A stretch of DNA of 64,000 nucleotides from Ixodes scapularis (taxonomy: Eukaryota; Arthropoda; Arachnida; Ixodida; Ixodidae), in assembly GCF_016920785.2 (NCBI RefSeq), contig NW_024609880.1, forward strand, positions 30,155,152 through 30,219,151, read 5' to 3'. This document shows positions 43,419 through 54,900 of the stretch, in pieces. A program made the translations under genes and the position numbers. Numbering within the stretch: position 1 is the stretch's first letter; each line of letters opens with the position of its first letter. The notes under the pieces are model-generated. The model was not told the DNA's origin. It saw only the letters and a program-made list of their open reading frames with translations, and did no database searches.

Positions 43419-43421
43419 TGG
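43419..43421. repeat. Target duplication CTG (left)
   Basis: CTG here and at 44621-44623 flank the inserted TIR element. Removing the insert and one CTG restores an uninterrupted RT reading frame across the site. Confidence 0.85.
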
Positions 43422-44620
43422 GCCAGTTTTCTCGAACGCGAACCGTGTTTTAAAGTTAACTATTGTCCCTAGAAGGGGGAATTCCAGGTCACGCGACTGG
43501 GAGAGCAGGGGCGCCGAGGGAGGAGCAGTACCTAGAAGCAAAATGGTCGCAGCGTCGATTAATGAGGGCTAATAGTTCTGCTTGGTTCTGCTGAACATTC
43601 ATATCAATCTGGCTGTTATATTAATGACGCACCATCAACCTATTAGGACGTCAAGCAAAGCGATAGTTCAGAGGGACTACTAAACTAACCGACGGCAGCA
43701 TTCCGCGAACGCATCATTCTTCAGCAGTCCGGGATCCAAGACATATGACGGTACATAAGCCATGCAAGTGTTTTTATGGTGAGTAAAAAAAAAAAATGTT
43801 TTGCGAACGTGTTGGTACATATTTATACTAAGACGTTTAATTTGTTACACTATGCACGCCAACTCGTGAGCAGCGATTACTTTGCGGAGAAAGGGGGTTA
43901 TCCTCAATAAAGTCTTCATTCCGGGTGAACAGCTGAGACATTGTACTGTTTTTTTGTTCACAGTGCGCCGACAGTATGCCGACAACATTGAGGTTTCTAC
44001 ATATCCCCGGTGGCCAGCAATTCAACGGTGACGAGAAGCTTAGCTTCCCGTCACCGGTGAATCGGTTGGGCAAACGGAAGAGAGGGCAAACAGTTGAGAT
44101 CAGCAGGAATCGCAGAAACGTGCGTCGGAAGGAACGAAAAAGAGACTACAGCACCGGCGTTGCCAGACTGGAAGAAACACGGAAAAGTTGTGCGTTGTTT
44201 ATGACGAAACATATTGAAGGAAATGCTTCTTACATTTTCGAATATTCGTCGGTTGTGCGTTGTTTATGACGAAACATATTGAAGGAAATGTTTCTTACAT
44301 TTTCGAATATTCGTCGACAAACTCTAGCATAGTAGCTAGAATTTCTTCGTACCATCGGAAGCAAATAAATTGGTCTTCAAGTACAACATTACTATATTTT
44401 GACTTAAAATACCATACTAGATCGATGACAACCAGCGGAAAAAGAGGATGAACAAAATGACTGGCTTGTTTCACCGATAGATGGCGCATCTTATTGCCCA
44501 ATCAAAAATAATTATTGTTCTTCTATATCCAGCCGTTTATTACAGTACCTAGGTACTTTTCCCTTCCTAGGCACCGTGGTTTACCAAAATGGGTTTACCA
44601 TCGCTTCGAGAAAACCGGCC
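43422..44620. mobile_element. Harbinger-like TIR element (1199 bp) inside gypsy RT
   Basis: The left end GGCCAGTTTTCTCGAA and the right end (reverse complement GGCCGGTTTTCTCGAA) match at 15 of 16 positions, and CTG is duplicated on each side. The empty site would read CACCTGGTG, close to the CACCWGG target known for some Harbinger elements. The coding potential is poor (longest ATG frame under 100 codons), so it is non-autonomous. It contains a 65-bp tandem duplication (44187-44316) and a small palindrome GGTGACGAGAAGCTTAGCTT near 44027. Confidence 0.8.
44187..44316 (+). repeat. 65-bp tandem duplication
   Basis: GTTGTGCGTTGTTTATGACG and the following 45 bp occur twice (44187-44251, 44252-44316) with few changes. 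Confidence 0.9.
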
Positions 44621-44623
44621 CTG
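44621..44623. repeat. Target duplication CTG (right)
   Basis: Partner of 43419-43421. Confidence 0.85.
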
Positions 44624-45670
44624 GTGGTAGGCCGACTCGAGATCCAACTTCGAGAAGTGGGTGGCGCCGGCTAAACTGTTCAGCAACTCTTCTGCATGTG
44701 GAAGAGGGAAATTGTCCGTGACGACGGCTTTGTTGGGCTGGCGAAGGTCAACGCAGAGTCGAATGCGGCCATCCTTCTTTTTCACGATAACAATGGGAGA
44801 CACCCACTCGGAGGCGTTGAACCGCTCTATCGCATCCAAGTTTTCCAGGCGACAGAGCTCTGCAGACACTAGAGGGCGGAGGGACAGCGGAAGACGCCGG
44901 AGCTTCGATGCGACAGGTGGTACCGTGGTTCTGACTTTGACCTTGTGAATATAACCCTTGGCAAGTCCAAGTCCTGGAGCAAAGAGGGATCCGAACTCGC
45001 GGGCAAGAGTCTTCGGAAGCCGAGGGGGTACAGGAACAGTCTGCGTTGCGGAGGTCTGGTCGGTTTCGCCTGCAGATGGCACCGATGTTGTCTCGAAGCA
45101 ACGAAGGGTAGAGCCTTCGATGTGAAGGTCTAAAGCCTTGATAGCATCGATACCGAGGAGAGATGTGCCTTGCAACCGAACGTAGAACAGGAGGCGCGCA
45201 GCACGTCCCTTGAACATAACTTGAGCGGAAAAGCAACCGCGTACTGGGATAGGCTGCTTGGAGTAGTCAAACAGTTTCACTCGTGGAGCAGAAAGCAGCG
45301 ATTCTGTAGTGAAGTGCCTTTTGAAATGGCTGTCCACCAAAATCAAGACCGCCGAACCAGAGTCGATAAGGAACGTTAACGGCTTATCATCAATAGAAAC
45401 GTAGATAAAAATGCCGGTGCGAGCACGACCAGTGACGGAAAGGACGCTCAAAACTTCGTCATCATCGGATGAGTGGCGGCAGTCAACTTCAGCCACGGCG
45501 AGCGCGGACGAGTGTTGTAGCTTGTTGCAGACGGAGCGAAAATGGCCACGCCTACCGCAGTGAAAGCAGCGCTGATCTTGCGCCGGGCAGCGCGATGACG
45601 AAGCACGATCCTGGCGGGAACCGCAGCGGAAGCAGAACGAGGGAGAATTAGGTGATCCGCGCGAGCGCTT
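44624..45670 (-). pseudogene. Gypsy zinc knuckles, protease and RT part 1
   Basis: In one minus-strand frame: CFRCGSRQDRASSSRC then CFHCGRRGHFRSVC (two knuckles), a protease with FLIDSGSAVLIL (active-site D-S-G), a linker, and RT blocks VPPVASKLRRLPLSLR, WVSPIVIVKKKDGRIRLCVD and FSKLDLESAYHQ, where the insertion begins. The gag upstream is in another frame. The switch lies at about 45650-45740; it is either a mutation or a frameshift site, and I favour mutation because the intact relative at 51943 keeps gag, knuckles and pol in one frame. Confidence 0.8.
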
Positions 45671-46482
45671 AGGGCTGACAGAGTGACAGTGGTCATGAGA
45701 CGCTGACCTTGGCCGGCGGTCCGGGAGACGCGTGAAACAGCTGAGTCACGGCGTGGCGCTGGGCGGTTGCTCGCTGGCGGGGATGGCTGCCAACGGGAAG
45801 ACGAGCGAGGCCGCGTTGGCATAGGTCGGCGCTGATTGTCGTTTAAAGTTACTCGCTGAACTTGGCTAGGAGTGAACTCTCGCACTTCCTGAGCCGCTTG
45901 TTCGAGCTGCTGTGCTAACAGCACGGCACGCGAAAATGAGAGTGCCGAACCTTCGAGAAGAAGGCGCTCTCGAAGGTGCTGGGAAACGATGCCTTCTAAA
46001 AACCGGTCGCGGAGAGAGTCCTCGAGGGCGGCAAATGAGCAACACGGCGCGAGCTCTCGTAGTGCGGCAACGTACTCAAGGACAGACTCGCCTGGTTGCT
46101 GGACGCGACGACGGAACCTGTGGCGTTCGACGACGACATTGCTCGCAGGTGCGAAATGCTGTGTTAAAACAGCGACGGCTTGGTCGTACGAGGACAGTGC
46201 CGGAGAAGGCTTGCCGCTGTCTTCGGACGTCTTCGCGGAGGCGGCGGCGGGCGGAACGGTTGCGGAGGCGTCCGAGGAAGGCGGCAATGAAAAGAAAATT
46301 CGCTGACCTTGAAGTCCGAGGCTGTGCAGCAGCAGGGCCTTGCGACGCTCGGGTGTGAAGTCGGACGCTCCAGAAGCCAGGAGAAAGGTCTCGAACATCC
46401 GTAACCATTGCGGCCACGCAACGGCTGGATGGCCCGGCGCCGGGAGGAACGGCGGCGGCGGAGCGAGCCCGGAAAAACTCAT
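45670..46482 (-). pseudogene. Gypsy gag (capsid region)
   Basis: ATG at 46482 begins MSFSGLAPPPPFLPAPGHPA and runs through WPQWLRMFETFLLASG and a capsid-like region (DSLRDRFLEGIVSQHLRERL), then a Pro/Arg-rich stretch. Gag forms the particle that packages the element RNA. The frame is lost before the zinc knuckles. Confidence 0.8.
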
Positions 46483-46533
46483 GCCGCGAAGCTACCGGCA
46501 AAGTAACGCGCAACGCCGCATGGGAAACTACTA

Positions 46534-46546
46534 ATCCTCGTCGCCA
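46534..46546 (-). promoter_or_regulatory. Primer-binding site (tRNA-Ser)
   Basis: On the minus strand TGGCGACGAGGAT, one base inside the 5' LTR. It is identical over 13 nt to the PBS of the intact element at 51858. Confidence 0.8.
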
Positions 46547-46547
46547 A

Positions 46548-46709
46548 TGTAGTGTTGCGACCGAGGCCGAAGTGACGAGGCCCAAGTGACAAGAAATTGA
46601 ATAACACTTTTATTATACGAACACATGTTTATATAGGTAACAACACTAGCGACACACACACAATCAAGGTTGACAGACGTAATACAAAAACCGAAACTAC
46701 GACACAACA
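46548..46709 (-). repeat. 5' LTR of the minus-strand gypsy element (162 bp)
   Basis: On the minus strand it begins TGTTGTGTCGTAGTTTCGG and ends CACTACA. It is flanked outside by CCAGC and inside by the PBS. An AATAA-type signal and TATATAAAC-like sequence are present. Confidence 0.8.
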
Positions 46710-47470
46710 CCAGCAACGAGACGTTCTTTGAGCAGTCACATTGGGCTATTTCGGACATTCTATCGTGACCCCCTCGGAGCTTAAGCGATTCCTTCGTGTC
46801 AACGACAACACCACATTTCTCCCCACTGGTTAAACATCTCACAACAACCTGCACAAAATCACACTGCCTCTGGACATGCTGAAGGCGCGGCTGCACTTGG
46901 CTCCAAAAAAGGAGTATCTCGCGGTAGATGAGCAAATAATCCCGACGAAATCAAGATCGTCAATTAAACAATATAACGCAAAAAAAAGAAAACCACTAGT
47001 GGGGTTATAAGGCATTTCTACTGAATGGAATATCGGGATTCAGTTATGACATTGAGGTGTTTAGTGGCGCTCAGAACAACACCGTACCGGTTGGGTGTCC
47101 AGACCTTGGCGTTAGCAGCAACGCAGTCTCGCGACTGTGCAAGACTCTTCCTGAGCGAAAAAACCATAACATTTTTTCGGCAACTGGTTCACCGTGTGAA
47201 ACTTGGAGTTCAACTCACCAAGAGGGCTTGCTTTCTTTAGTAACAGTGAGAGCAAACAGATTGCCTGGGTGAAATCTGCCAAAAGAAGCCGCGCTGAAAG
47301 CCAACGAACGGGGCAGCATGACTGAACGAGCCGCAACAGTCGAGGTGTCGATATGTGTGTCGTGGCGTGGTATTGCAGCAAGGTAGTGACCACTTGTACA
47401 GCGTCGTACGGCGATCGCTCCGTCATATGGCTAGTCAGAAGGTTGGCTACCTTGAGTTTAGCGATTGATG
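46710..47470 (+). pseudogene. piggyBac transposase, 3' part
   Basis: It continues the gene broken at 42185. Blocks seen in shifting frames: NETFFEQSHWAISDIL, SELKRFLRVNDNTTFLP, EYLAVDEQIIPTKSRSSIKQ (this holds one catalytic Asp of the DDE/D enzyme), GYKAFLLNGISGFSYDIEVF and PVGCPDLGVSSNAV, then SLVTVRANRLPG. At least three frame changes and stops show it is dead. The C-terminal region fades at about 47470. Confidence 0.75.
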
Positions 47471-47474
47471 GACG

Positions 47475-49840
47475 ATGTGTTACCTGAGATGCTCCATGTA
47501 TTTTGCTGATGCTCTGACGGTCTGAGGTTTAGCCACGAGAAGACTCTAGATGGGGCGCTGCACTGACTCACTGTGAGGGGCGAGGAACGAGGAGACGTTG
47601 CTTTTGAAGTATGAACGATTTACTTGACTCACGCTAAAAACCGTAACACCAAACGCAAACAAAATAATAAACACAAGCCAACTCCTGCCCTCCTCACGCG
47701 CGGCGATTTTACACATAATGAAATTTAAGTAAAAGAACTCACACAGCTTTCCTTAGTGCGCAGGCGCTACTTACACATAAAAAAGCGGCACAGCAGAGAT
47801 TCGAAGGTGTTGTCCACACTGGACACTAGACAGGAACGAAACAAAAGGTATAACGCAACGATAGTTCTAAATGTATACAATTCTACGGGGGTGAGAGGTG
47901 CGAACCTGGGTCCGGAGAGTGGTGTGGGTGACGCGGGCCCGTTGCGACGCTGGTTGAAACGGGGAAGTCTGTGTGTGCTTGGATGCTCCGTGCGATGCTC
48001 CTCGGCACCATACTCATCCACGAACACACACACTTGGGGTCCTGCAGAGCCGCTCCGAGCTCTTCCCGCGTTCTGCCTTCCGCGGCACCCGCTGTCGCTC
48101 CAAACTTTCGCGTCGCGTCCACCCACCGGTCCAGTCTCGGCATCACTGCCTTAACTCGGCTCAGAGCCTAGCCCAGATCATCCCTTTTCAATTTTTTCCT
48201 TTAAAAACAACAGGAAAAAAAAACCTCCCAAATCGGGGACAAAACACATTGCCGCACCCTCTTCGAGAGGGAACATCGTCCCTGGTTCCTAACTAGCGGA
48301 GGCCCTCGAAACAGCACAATCCAATGGGCCCAGCTCTCCCCTTTACCCGCGAGGCAAGGAGCGACCGACATCCGGATGCGCTCCCAACCAAAAACTAAAC
48401 ACAAAAAAAGAAAAAAAGTCAAGTTTTGTGACAGAGGGCCACATATGTTGGGCGTACGAGCCGCCAATATCAAAGTAACGCATCCTGCCGTTCGAGCCTG
48501 CTCACTCGAAAATAGTCAAAAAGGGCATTGCTAACACCTGTCTGGAGGCGTCCTGAAAAGATCTTCCGAACACTCTGCACGACAGCTTAATTTACAGATT
48601 TCACTCCTGCAAAAAGCAGGTTTTTCACAAAGCTGCCTGGCTGAGGTTGCGGAAGGACTGTTAAAGCAATTCAAAGAACCAAACCAATAAGCAAAAAAAA
48701 AAAAGCCTAAACTAAGACCTGCTATTATTCCTTACTTGCATGCCATGTCCCATATTTCAAGAAAGTTGCACAGCTTTCCATAGTTTCTCTGGTATTCTCA
48801 GCCCCCAATAAAATTGTTCGTCTGTGACGCAGATTCATTAGTCCCAGCCAATTAAAGAAAAGTGCAGCATAAAACATGAGACGAAAAATGCAAAAGGCAG
48901 AGTGTGCCATAAGAGTGGTGTAAAAGAAAAAGCGAACTTGCGGTTCCATGTACATTGGTCTGACGGGTAGGTGCGTCAATGACCGTACACACGAACATGG
49001 AGCTCTTATGAGAGCAAGCCCTTCTGGTAATCTGGCCATATATTGAGTCGTCACCCGTGCTCACGAGTTTTGCATGATGTTATTAATCGAGCGAAATATA
49101 AAGAAAAAGTGTGCCGAGAGGTTCACGAGGCATTCGCGATTAGAGCAAAAGAAAATGAATGCATCAGCGAAGCCTTGCTTGCTCTCTCAAGGAAAGAGTT
49201 TGATTTTATCGTGGGGTTTCATCGATTGTTCTGAAGCATAAGGGATCAAGTTGGTTTCAATGTTTCTAATTTTAACTCCCAAGCGGGAGAACCGCATCAA
49301 TGACTATTTTTTTCTACATGAGCGAATTGGGCTTTCACACTCCACACAACTCACAGTAAATAAAAAATTGGCAGAACAAGACTTATTAATTCTATAGGCA
49401 AATATGTGTTTCTAGAATGAACCTTGCCACAGCAGAGAAAATGTCTGGCCTTTACAGAACATTTCTCTATACAGATGTCGCATAACAGACTAGTCGACCA
49501 AATAAAAGCTTTTTTTTGACGCATGTACGGCTAGCTTGCAACAATAGTTCGTGACATGTCAAGAATTCAGTGATGCAATCGCCTCATAGAAGTTCATTAC
49601 CCTCTGCCGGCCAATCGGTCTCACTTGGACTTTATGATTTTCCCGCTTTTTCCCGCGGCCTTTATCCACCCCATGGCCTGCACCGAGAAACCCCTTCCAG
49701 GCTCCAGCGCTCCTGGAATGCGCCGGTGCCCTGGGACCGGAGATCAGGCAGCGTCTCCACGCGCAGCACGGATGCCTTGAAAGGGGAGAGGTGCTCACGC
49801 GCCAGGAAAGGGAGCGCGCAGGCCAATCAGCGCGACCCTG
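47475..49840. other. Intergenic, no gene confirmed
   Basis: 47540-48300 (around TGAGGGGCGAGGAACGAGGA, then AAAACAACAGGAAAAAA) has the look of an LTR or a decayed retroelement on the minus strand, but no LTR pair or coding block supports it. The rest is unassigned. Confidence 0.3.
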
Positions 49841-49844
49841 GATG

Positions 49845-49900
49845 GATGAATACGGCTGAGCCCTTTAGATCGGGCGGTAGCTTACGCCACCTAGCCATTT
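49845..49900 (-). repeat. Dispersed GGTGGCG-core repeat, copy 3 (with ATCC tail)
   Basis: On the minus strand GGCTAGGTGGCGTAAGCTAC is followed by CGCCCGATCTAAAGGGCTCA and then ATTCATCCATCC. It is the best-preserved of the three copies in the window. Confidence 0.6.
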
Positions 49901-49904
49901 TGTT

Positions 49905-51660
49905 TTACCATTTAAGCTTAGAATATTTAAATGTGAAATCTATATTCACTCCGCAGTGCAAAGAAAGTGAGGCTATGAAACCCCCTTGCCATCAGTGAAT
50001 AAGGAAATACCTAGTTTTCTCTCGCTTTGCCTCAAATGGACATTTTTCCAAACGACGGTTGACCTTTCAAGAATTCACAAATAAGTTTTTTCTGCGTTCC
50101 TTATTCGCACTTCAAGAAGCGACATATTTGCGCGAGGAGCTATATATGTCTTCCTGCGGAGTGTAGTACTGACCAAAATAGAATTCCAAACTAACTCGCA
50201 GTCGTTCGCGCAAAGTACGATCCAGAAAAGATGATATTCTATGTGACTGGAGAAAAATATCGAAGCTAGAAGTAACGTCGTAGAAGAGTGTCCAAAGTTT
50301 TTTTATATTACTTTTCTAGAAAATCATGCCACACTTATCCTGCAACTCTAAAGCTTACGAAAAAAAAAAAAGACCGGTAATATTTACAACCGGCGACTTC
50401 CACGCACAGATCGCGTACGATCAGCCGGAAAACAGCAGAGCCTTCGAGTAGTGTTCTCATACACACGCGACTCTTTGTTGGGTGATAACGTTTTGAAAGT
50501 TCGATAATTATTCTTCTTTTTTTTTTTTTTGCGAAGTGGAACATGATTTAAGAAACGATGCCTTCACATTGTTGCGGGCATATTTCCAAGCACCCTATCT
50601 CCGAACAGCTACAAGTGCCACTCGAACAATCGCACAGTGCAGAGACCGATGCGAACTTGGCCCCCGAGCGATGCGAGAGGTGGCCAAAGAAATCCGTCAC
50701 CAACATGAGTACAGGAAACGCGCGCGAGAAAGGGGTCTACTTTTTTCATAATGAACATGGCGGATTTTGCGGATCGTCTCGCACCATTCGCACAAAGGTG
50801 GTTGAGTTAGCGACTTCTAGGTGGCGCGATTGAGCCGTCACATCTTGCGCGCCAGCTGCATCCTTAAAATGAAAAAAAAAAAATTGACGCTCTCTTAAAG
50901 CCGAGCTTGCTTTGAGAGCGCATCGATACAGTTTTAAGAACACGTCGAAACAGCTACATTGCGTAATTCGTTTCGCATTTAAGTCCGACCGCAGTAGAGG
51001 CAAAGATCTGGTGCAATCAATAAAGCAGCGGTAAATGTGCATTGTCAGGGTGCTCACCGTCTTTGGGCGTTTGCTATCACCATCTAAACTAGAGGTCGGA
51101 AACCCGCAGACCGCGAGGCAGTTTCATGCGCCCCCGGCACGACACCAGAGAATCACCTTCCTTGCCGCTTCTTCACACAGATTCAGGAACAACACGGCAG
51201 TGTTGACCCCAATTAACTGGAGTTAGACAAGAACAAGCAGCACTTTCTATAGACCGATCTCACGAACCGTTCGGCGCATGCGCGCACTTGAGCAAGCCAC
51301 CTTGGTCGCCGCCATGACTTTGGTCCAAGGACTCGACAGACGTGATGGAAACGCGGACGCTGTGTGCGCTTACATCTAGGTCCAAAGCCTAGCTGCCGCC
51401 GTCGCCTTGTTTTCTTTGACTCATGACGCTGCCAGAACAAGTAGGAGTGTAGCTCTTTTTTCCACTTTAAAGAAGCGTAAATATGCTGTTGAACGTTTTT
51501 TTTTTTTTCGGTCACTCGTATTTGAACACGCGACCCAGTCGAAGGGGCACCGGCTTGTCTCGGTATTTTACCCGAAAATTCATTTGGAGTGGTTAGGAGG
51601 AAATACTGTAGAATATCATAATGAGTTCATTGGATCCCTTTTGAGACAAGAATCACGATC
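49905..51660. other. Intergenic, no gene confirmed
   Basis: A frame at 50558-50833 (MPSHCCGHISKHPISEQL) is protein-like at the start, but I recognise nothing. At about 51500-51560 a T run is followed by a tRNA T-arm-like TTTGAACACGCGACC that resembles the tRNA-like element at 17607. No gene call. Confidence 0.35.
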
Positions 51661-51665
51661 GTTAC
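51661..51665. repeat. Target-site duplication GTTAC (left)
   Basis: It matches GTTAC at 56183-56187. Confidence 0.92.
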
Positions 51666-51856
51666 TGTTGTGTCATCATGTCCGAATCTAATGTCATGTG
51701 TCGGTTAACTGTGACGTCACTCTTTAACCTATAGATAGCGCGGCTGCTATCAGTATAAAAGCAGCCATGAATGTGCCTACGGGGTTGTTGTATTCTTGGC
51801 ATCATCGAATAAACATGCAAGCTGCAGAACTGAGTACTTCCCTTGAGGCTAAAACA
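51666..51856 (+). repeat. 5' LTR (191 bp)
   Basis: It starts TGTTGTGTCATC and ends GGCTAAAACA. U3 carries the CRE palindrome GTGACGTCAC (51711-51720) and a TATA box TATAAAA (51754-51760). The polyadenylation signal AATAAA is at 51808-51813, so the R region begins between them. It reads identical to the 3' LTR. Confidence 0.95.
51711..51760 (+). promoter_or_regulatory. LTR promoter: CRE and TATA box
   Basis: GTGACGTCAC, a full CREB/ATF-type palindrome, lies 33 bp upstream of TATAAAA. Spacing is compatible with a compact Pol II promoter driving the genomic RNA. Response to CREB/ATF factors is inferred from the motif only. Confidence 0.6.
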
Positions 51857-51857
51857 G

Positions 51858-51875
51858 TGGCGACGAGGATGGGAT
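51858..51875 (+). promoter_or_regulatory. Primer-binding site (tRNA-Ser GCU)
   Basis: TGGCGACGAGGATGGGAT is complementary to the 3' end (including CCA) of the serine GCU tRNA as I remember it, over 18 nt, after a single spacer base. This primes minus-strand synthesis. Confidence 0.85.
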
Positions 51876-51942
51876 AGCCGAGAAGACAGAAGCCAGCACT
51901 GTCATCGGCAAAAACCCAAGCGCCTTGACCGAGGACCACGGG

Positions 51943-54900
51943 ATGGCTTCGTGCGGCGGCCGGTTCGAGCAGTTCATAGAAGATGGGGAGGAAGACTTCG
52001 AGTCGTACGTCGAGCGGATGGAACACTATCTTCGAGCAACGAAGGTGAGCGACGACTTGAAAGTCTCGGTCTTCGTAACGGCCATCGGGAAGCAAGCGTA
52101 CCGCACGTTGAAGACGCTGTTAACACCAGTGAAGCCAGAACAAAAGGACTATGCGCATCTGGTCGCGGTCCTCAGGGAGCATTACGCTCCGAAGCCGATG
52201 GTAATCGCCGAGCGATTCAGATTCAACCGGAGGGCCCAGCTCGAGAAGGAAACGGTGGCGACATACACGGTTGAGTTAAAAAGGCTCGCGGCCACCTGCG
52301 AGTTCGGGCAGTTCCTGGATGAAGCACTCCGGGACCGTTTTGTCGCGGGGCTAAAGGACCAGGCAGCCCAAGCAGAGCTTCTAAAAAAGAAAACTCTAAC
52401 TTTTTCGGCGGCATGCGACATTGCCAGAAGCATTGAACTCGCACGAGCAGAGACCAAGATATTTCAGCCAGCAGCCTCTGAACAACTAGAGGTGAACGCC
52501 GTCCAACGTCTAGGCCCAAACAGGAACGTCGGAGCGGCTACCAGGAAGGCGACGATGGAAGTCAACACTGAGAGGCCCGAGGCGTCAGGCTGTTTCCGCT
52601 GCGGAGCACCCCATCACGAGTCAAGTTGCCCGTTTCGGAAGTACAAGTGCCGAGCGTGTAGACGAGTGGGACACTTGGCAAGGGCCTGCAAAGCAACGTC
52701 CCGTTTGGTGCAAGCCGTGGACGACAGTAGTGGTGAGGAAAAAGTTTGGCTGTACAACATTGGCTCCTGCAGTGCTAGAAAAGGGGGTTACACTACTGAA
52801 GTTCGAGTGGCGGGAACAATGGTGACAATGCAAGTTGATACGGGAGCCTCGGTTTCCATTGTGCCTGAAGAGGTGTATAAGCAGTACTGGCCTGGATTGT
52901 CTCTCTCAAACTGCCGCCTAAAGTTGAAAACTTATGGGGGCGTGCCTTTGGAGGTATTAGGCAAGTTGATTGTACCTGTGGAGCACAATGGGCAGACCAT
53001 GACGTTGTCGCTTGTAGTGGTTCGCACGCCGCAGAAATGCGAGACTGTGTTAATGGGCCGCGATTGGCTAGAAGCGTTGAGGCTAGACTGGATGAGCGTG
53101 TATGGGGTTAGTCTAGACCAAGTGGCAGGGCTGGTTCACCGATTCTCGGAGGTGTTTGAGCCTGAGCTGGGATTAATCGCGGGCAGTCAAGTTAAATTAG
53201 TATTGAAGGACGACACGACCCCCGTCTTTTGTAAACATAGAACTGTACCATTCGCTTTAAGGGAGTCAGTAGAACAAGAGTTGCATGCACTCGTGAAAAC
53301 GGGAGTCCTGGTCCCTGTTCAGCAGAGTGAGTGGGCAACACCGTTGGTCGTTGTCCCTAAGCCGAACAACAAAGTGAGGTTGTGCGGCGACTATAAAGTG
53401 ACGCTGAACCCGAATCTCAGAACAGACCACTATCCCTTGCCGGTAATGGAAGACGTGTTTGCAACGCTACACGGGTGCAAATATTTCACGGTACTTGATC
53501 TTTCTACAGCGTACCAGCAGCTGCAACTGCACCCGGATTCGCAGTCTCTTGTAACTGTAAACACGCATATGGGCTTGTTTAAGTATACACGCCTTCCATA
53601 CGGCATCACGAGTGCACCGTCTATTTTTCAGGCTGTAATGGACGAAATATTGAAGGGCCTTGACAGAGTATCATGCTATCTTGATGATGTGTTGATAGCC
53701 GGAGAAACTTCGGAAGAATGTTATCGAAAAGTGGAAAGCGTGCTGACAAGGTTCAAGGAGCGCGGTATCAAAGTAAAAAAAGAAAAATGCAAGTTTCTTC
53801 AGACGTCGGGGGCTTACTTGGGCCACGTAATTGATAAACATGGGATTCGGCCTTCCGAGGAAAACCTACGCGCAATCAAAGAGGCGCCAAAACCCCAGAA
53901 CAAACAAGAGCTGCGAGCGTACCTGGGGCTGCTAAATTTCTACGGGAAATTTGTTCCGAACATGTCAGCAGAGCTGAAGCCACTTCACCAGTTACTAAGT
54001 GACAGCACCAGTTGGGATTGGACCGTAGTGGAGGAAAAAGTGTTTCAAGAAACAAAACGGTGGCTAACGCACGAACGAGTGTTGACTTACTACGATCCCG
54101 AAAAGGACCTCGGTCTTGTATGTGACGCGTCGGCATACGGCGTCGGCGCGATACTCTTTCATAAAGTTGGTACTGAGGAGAGGCCCATCGCTTTCGCGTC
54201 TAGGACGCTCTGCAAGGCGGAGCAAGGCTACGCGCACATTGAAAAAGAGGCGCTTGCAGTGGTTTTTGGTTTAAAAAAATTTCACAAGTTCCTCTTCGGC
54301 CGAAAATTTTGCATCTACTCTGACCATCAACCACTGGTGGGAATTCTGGGGCATGGTAAGCCGATTCCTGCAATGTCAGCAGCACGCGTGCAGCGCTGGG
54401 CTTTGCTGCTTGCCGCTTATAACTATGTTTGGGTGTATCGAAAATCCAGTGATATAGGAAATGCCGACGCGCTTTCACGGCTACCGCTGCCAAACAAAGA
54501 TGAGTCAGAGTGCGTGCAGTTCTTTTCGGCGCTAGACGAAGCTCCACTATCTGCAAAAGAGATAAGACGGGAAACGCGAAGGGATCAGTTGTTGTCGAAA
54601 GTGCTGTTCTACACACAAAACGGCTGGCCTTCGAAAGTTACAGACGATTTGCTAGCGCCTTACTATGTTCGACGTAACGAACTGTCAGTCGATCAAGATT
54701 GTGTAACTTGGGGTAATCGCGTAGTGGTTCCGTTGTCACTCAGAAGTAGCGTCTTGACGATGCTGCACGAAGGTCATCCGGGGATGACGCGAATGAAAAT
54801 GTTGTCCAGGTGCCACGTTTGGTGGCCTCGTCTAACACAAGATGTAGAGCAAACAGTGAAACAGTGCGTCACGTGTCAGCTGTCGCAAAATGCTGCGCCC

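Larger units (their letters stand above)
42186..46709 (-). mobile_element. Defective mag-type Ty3/gypsy retrotransposon, minus strand
   Basis: Order on the minus strand: 5' LTR (46709-46548), one spacer base, PBS TGGCGACGAGGAT (46546-46534) matching the 3' end of tRNA-Ser, gag with two zinc knuckles, protease, reverse transcriptase and RNase H, then directly a truncated 3' LTR. Integrase and the polypurine tract are absent. The RT is split by a Harbinger-like insertion at 43422-44620. The LTR copies differ at about 4 of 142 shared positions. Target duplications CCAGC are intact. The double knuckle and serine primer place it in the mag group. It cannot move by itself. Confidence 0.88.

Noticed and set aside
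46076..46585. Minus-strand 169-codon frame and plus-strand frames over the gypsy gag
   Set aside because: Shadows of the gag coding region in other frames.
51925..51942. TTG start for the Gag-Pol frame
   Set aside because: The first ATG is at 51943; TTG starts are not expected for this Pol II transcript.
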